Shown one piece after another: positions 62,263 through 64,000 of a stretch of 64,000 bases of DNA. The stretch covers positions 27,811,544-27,875,543 of the forward strand of contig CM035165.1 of NCBI GenBank assembly GCA_020205615.1, given 5' to 3'. The DNA is from Panax quinquefolius (taxonomy: Eukaryota > Streptophyta > Magnoliopsida > Apiales > Araliaceae). The stretch's first letter is position 1. Each line of letters starts with the position of its first letter. A program made the position numbers and the translations under genes. Under the pieces are notes generated by a model, which was given only the letters and a program-made list of their open reading frames with translations, did not search any database and was not told where the DNA came from.

Positions 62263-63080
62263 ACAAACCCCTCTATTTATAACAAAAATTGAATAAATAT
62301 CTACCACAAATCACTTATCTTCAATCAACACATTTTTAATCTTTCAAAAATTATTCATCATTAATATTATAACTCAAAATATTGACAACCAGATCGTTCC
62401 CAGGAAAGAGGGGACTTTCTGATAAAGATTTCTCCTTATTGGCGCACAATTAAATAACCTAAACCCTTTCCTCAAAAGAACTTTTTAGATATTGTCAATA
62501 ATGCAAATAATAATATGAATAACTATGTTGTCTCAATTATTGATTTAATAATATAAAATATTATACAGATGATATTGTGATAATAATTGAATCAATAATA
62601 TGAGATACTATGCAGCAACTAATGTGACACTTATTGAATGAAACTGAGTGACTTCTTACGTAAGCATCAACAATCAGAGATATTGTGCAATACCATGTGC
62701 TAGTGTGCAATACCGTGTGCTAGTGTGCAATACCGCGTACCACTGTGGAACAACACGTATTACTTTACTTTTATCACCGGGTATTTTAATAGTTTAACAG
62801 TAAAAGTCTTGCCACTATTTTATGAAAATGTTATTTTTGTCGCTTTATATATCTGACAATTATTACATTGTGGGGTCCAAAGATTATTAATACCGTCGAT
62901 GCGAATATTTTCGACAAAAAAGAATATTCCCCGACCAAATGAATATTTTATGACAACTAGCTTACTTTGCAAAATTTGCACATACCACCCATAACTATAA
63001 CATTATATCAAATCAACACCTTACTATTCAAAATAATATTTAGAGAAAATTAAATGTTTTTCATAAAAAGTTGGGGTCTC

Positions 63081-63990
63081 CTGATAATGTGGGAAGCTAT
63101 CCAAAGATCCAAATCGGTCAATCAGAAACTCCATAGATATAATGTGACCCGAGGTTACCTCAGATAAAAACACTGATCGTCGTATACATGTCATGTCTAT
63201 AAATTGGCAGCGTAGCTGACCGATCGCTGTCCGGGCACACTGAGCATATAAAAACAACCGGGTGATGCAGAAATAATCATCTAAGGAAGGAGTCAACTCA
63301 TTTGAACCAAAGTGAAAAACTTGTCTACCAGGGATCCAATGAGATATCATGCCCTCTACAAAACCGGCAGGGACTCTGAAGGTCAACAAAGACATAGAGT
63401 GGCCCAAAATGCCACTTGTTAATATGCGATCTGACCCCAGAAGACTATCAAACTAAGACCATAAATTCGTAGCTATATGGCTGGTAGGAAGTCAATCAAT
63501 GCGTGATGCTGATGAAGAACACATCTGTATAACCTTATCATGAGACCATCTAGGGGTCAATATTAAACTCATCAAATGCATATCCATGACATATAATGCA
63601 TGCATAATGATAAATGACAATATAACAAGTACAGAAAGTAAAAGCATTATAGAATGTAAACCTGCAAACATCATAAATACATCATAAATACAAATGAAAT
63701 AAAAAGTAAAAATGAAAATAAAAGTAAAGGGAAGGATATCTATATCCCCTAGGCGACCAACATAATGAAACTCCTCTTGAGTCACTATATCTCTGCTAAA
63801 AGGGATATCTGGGCAGTACAGGGGAGGATCTGATCTAGTAAAATCAGCAGTGTGTGGGCCGCTAGATATACCAACACCTGAGTCAGAAGAATCGAAAGTA
63901 TCTACCTCTGAAGGATCTTTGCCTAAGTGGAGAATGAAAAGATGTGCCATGTCCAGCCGATAAATTAAATCTTTTATCTGGTCCAAATGG
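63081..63990 (-). pseudogene. Fragment of a plant mobile-domain-like coding sequence (decayed)
   Basis: The minus strand encodes SLLTFRVPAGFVEGMISHW then VFHFGSNELTPSLDDYFCIT at 63400-63260, resembling the start of plant mobile domain or DUF7745-type proteins, which often travel in transposons. A second piece at 63986-63760 (MDQIKDLIYRLDMAHLFI, then PLYCPDIPFSRDIVTQEEF) may be a neighbouring exon, followed by a hydrophobic A+T-rich intron-like run. Stops near 63495 and 63450 break the frame between pieces. The family assignment is tentative, and the feature may extend past the window. Confidence 0.4.
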
Positions 63991-64000
63991 GTAGGCTCTC

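Larger units (their letters stand above)
53446..63080 (-). repeat. 5' LTR of gypsy 2, interrupted by solo LTRs E and F
   Basis: It starts TGTGACGCCACCAAAATAAG next to the primer-binding site. LTR sequence runs 53446-55420, resumes at 62268 and fades at about 63080 (ttggggtctc instead of a full GGTATCACA end). Hairpin modules lie at about 54020-54235 and a TATA-like minus-strand TATAAATAA at 55070-55062. No target duplication can be assigned because the right end is lost. Confidence 0.82.

Overview
This is a nuclear window from a flowering plant, most likely a dicot. The evidence is high A+T content, long nested LTR retrotransposons, CACTA, hAT and Mutator-like DNA transposons, spliced genes, and one clear host gene with plant-type features. 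I cannot name the species. No bacterial, organellar, rRNA, tRNA-gene or CRISPR signal was seen.

Host genes. The one apparently intact gene is a mitochondrial ADP/ATP carrier on the minus strand. Its coding exons lie at 31667-31173, 31085-30714 and 29325-29029 and give 387 residues. The first coding intron appears to be of the rare GC-AG type. A promoter-like block with a TATA box and TGGGCC-type elements near 36135-36185, followed by a CT-rich leader ending in a good splice donor at 35929/35928, suggests a 4.25 kb intron in the 5' untranslated region packed with transposons. A 34-codon exon of mitochondrial ATP synthase subunit d (46645-46746) is a stray fragment.

Layout. 1-9563: a broken Ty1/copia element on the minus strand, split by a 1,033-bp hAT element (8-bp duplication) and by a 3 kb LTR-like insertion. 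9564-10995: an LTR fragment. 11707-27087: a Ty3/gypsy element on the minus strand with two 2.5 kb LTRs and a perfect 5-bp duplication. Its protease region is interrupted by solo LTR D (15427-22928), itself interrupted by solo LTR C (19244-22056). 27093-28512: microsatellites and small inverted-repeat elements. 29029-36110: the carrier gene. 36551-46545: an LTR fragment holding an 8.5 kb CACTA element. 46645-49895: the ATP synthase fragment and a CACTA terminus. 49896-63080: a second gypsy element whose 5' LTR holds two solo LTRs, E and F, placed head to tail on one 5-bp target. 63081-64000: a decayed mobile-domain coding fragment.

How the parts relate. None of the transposons here looks able to move by itself. 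The copia gag has a stop and the protease has lost its catalytic Asp. Gypsy 1 lacks most of the reverse transcriptase and integrase cores. Gypsy 2 lacks integrase and has an altered protease motif. The CACTA TNP2 lacks its catalytic core. The nesting gives a relative order of insertion. The gypsy LTR promoters (TATAAATAG type) point the same way as the carrier gene, and one lies upstream of it, so an influence on that gene is possible but not shown.
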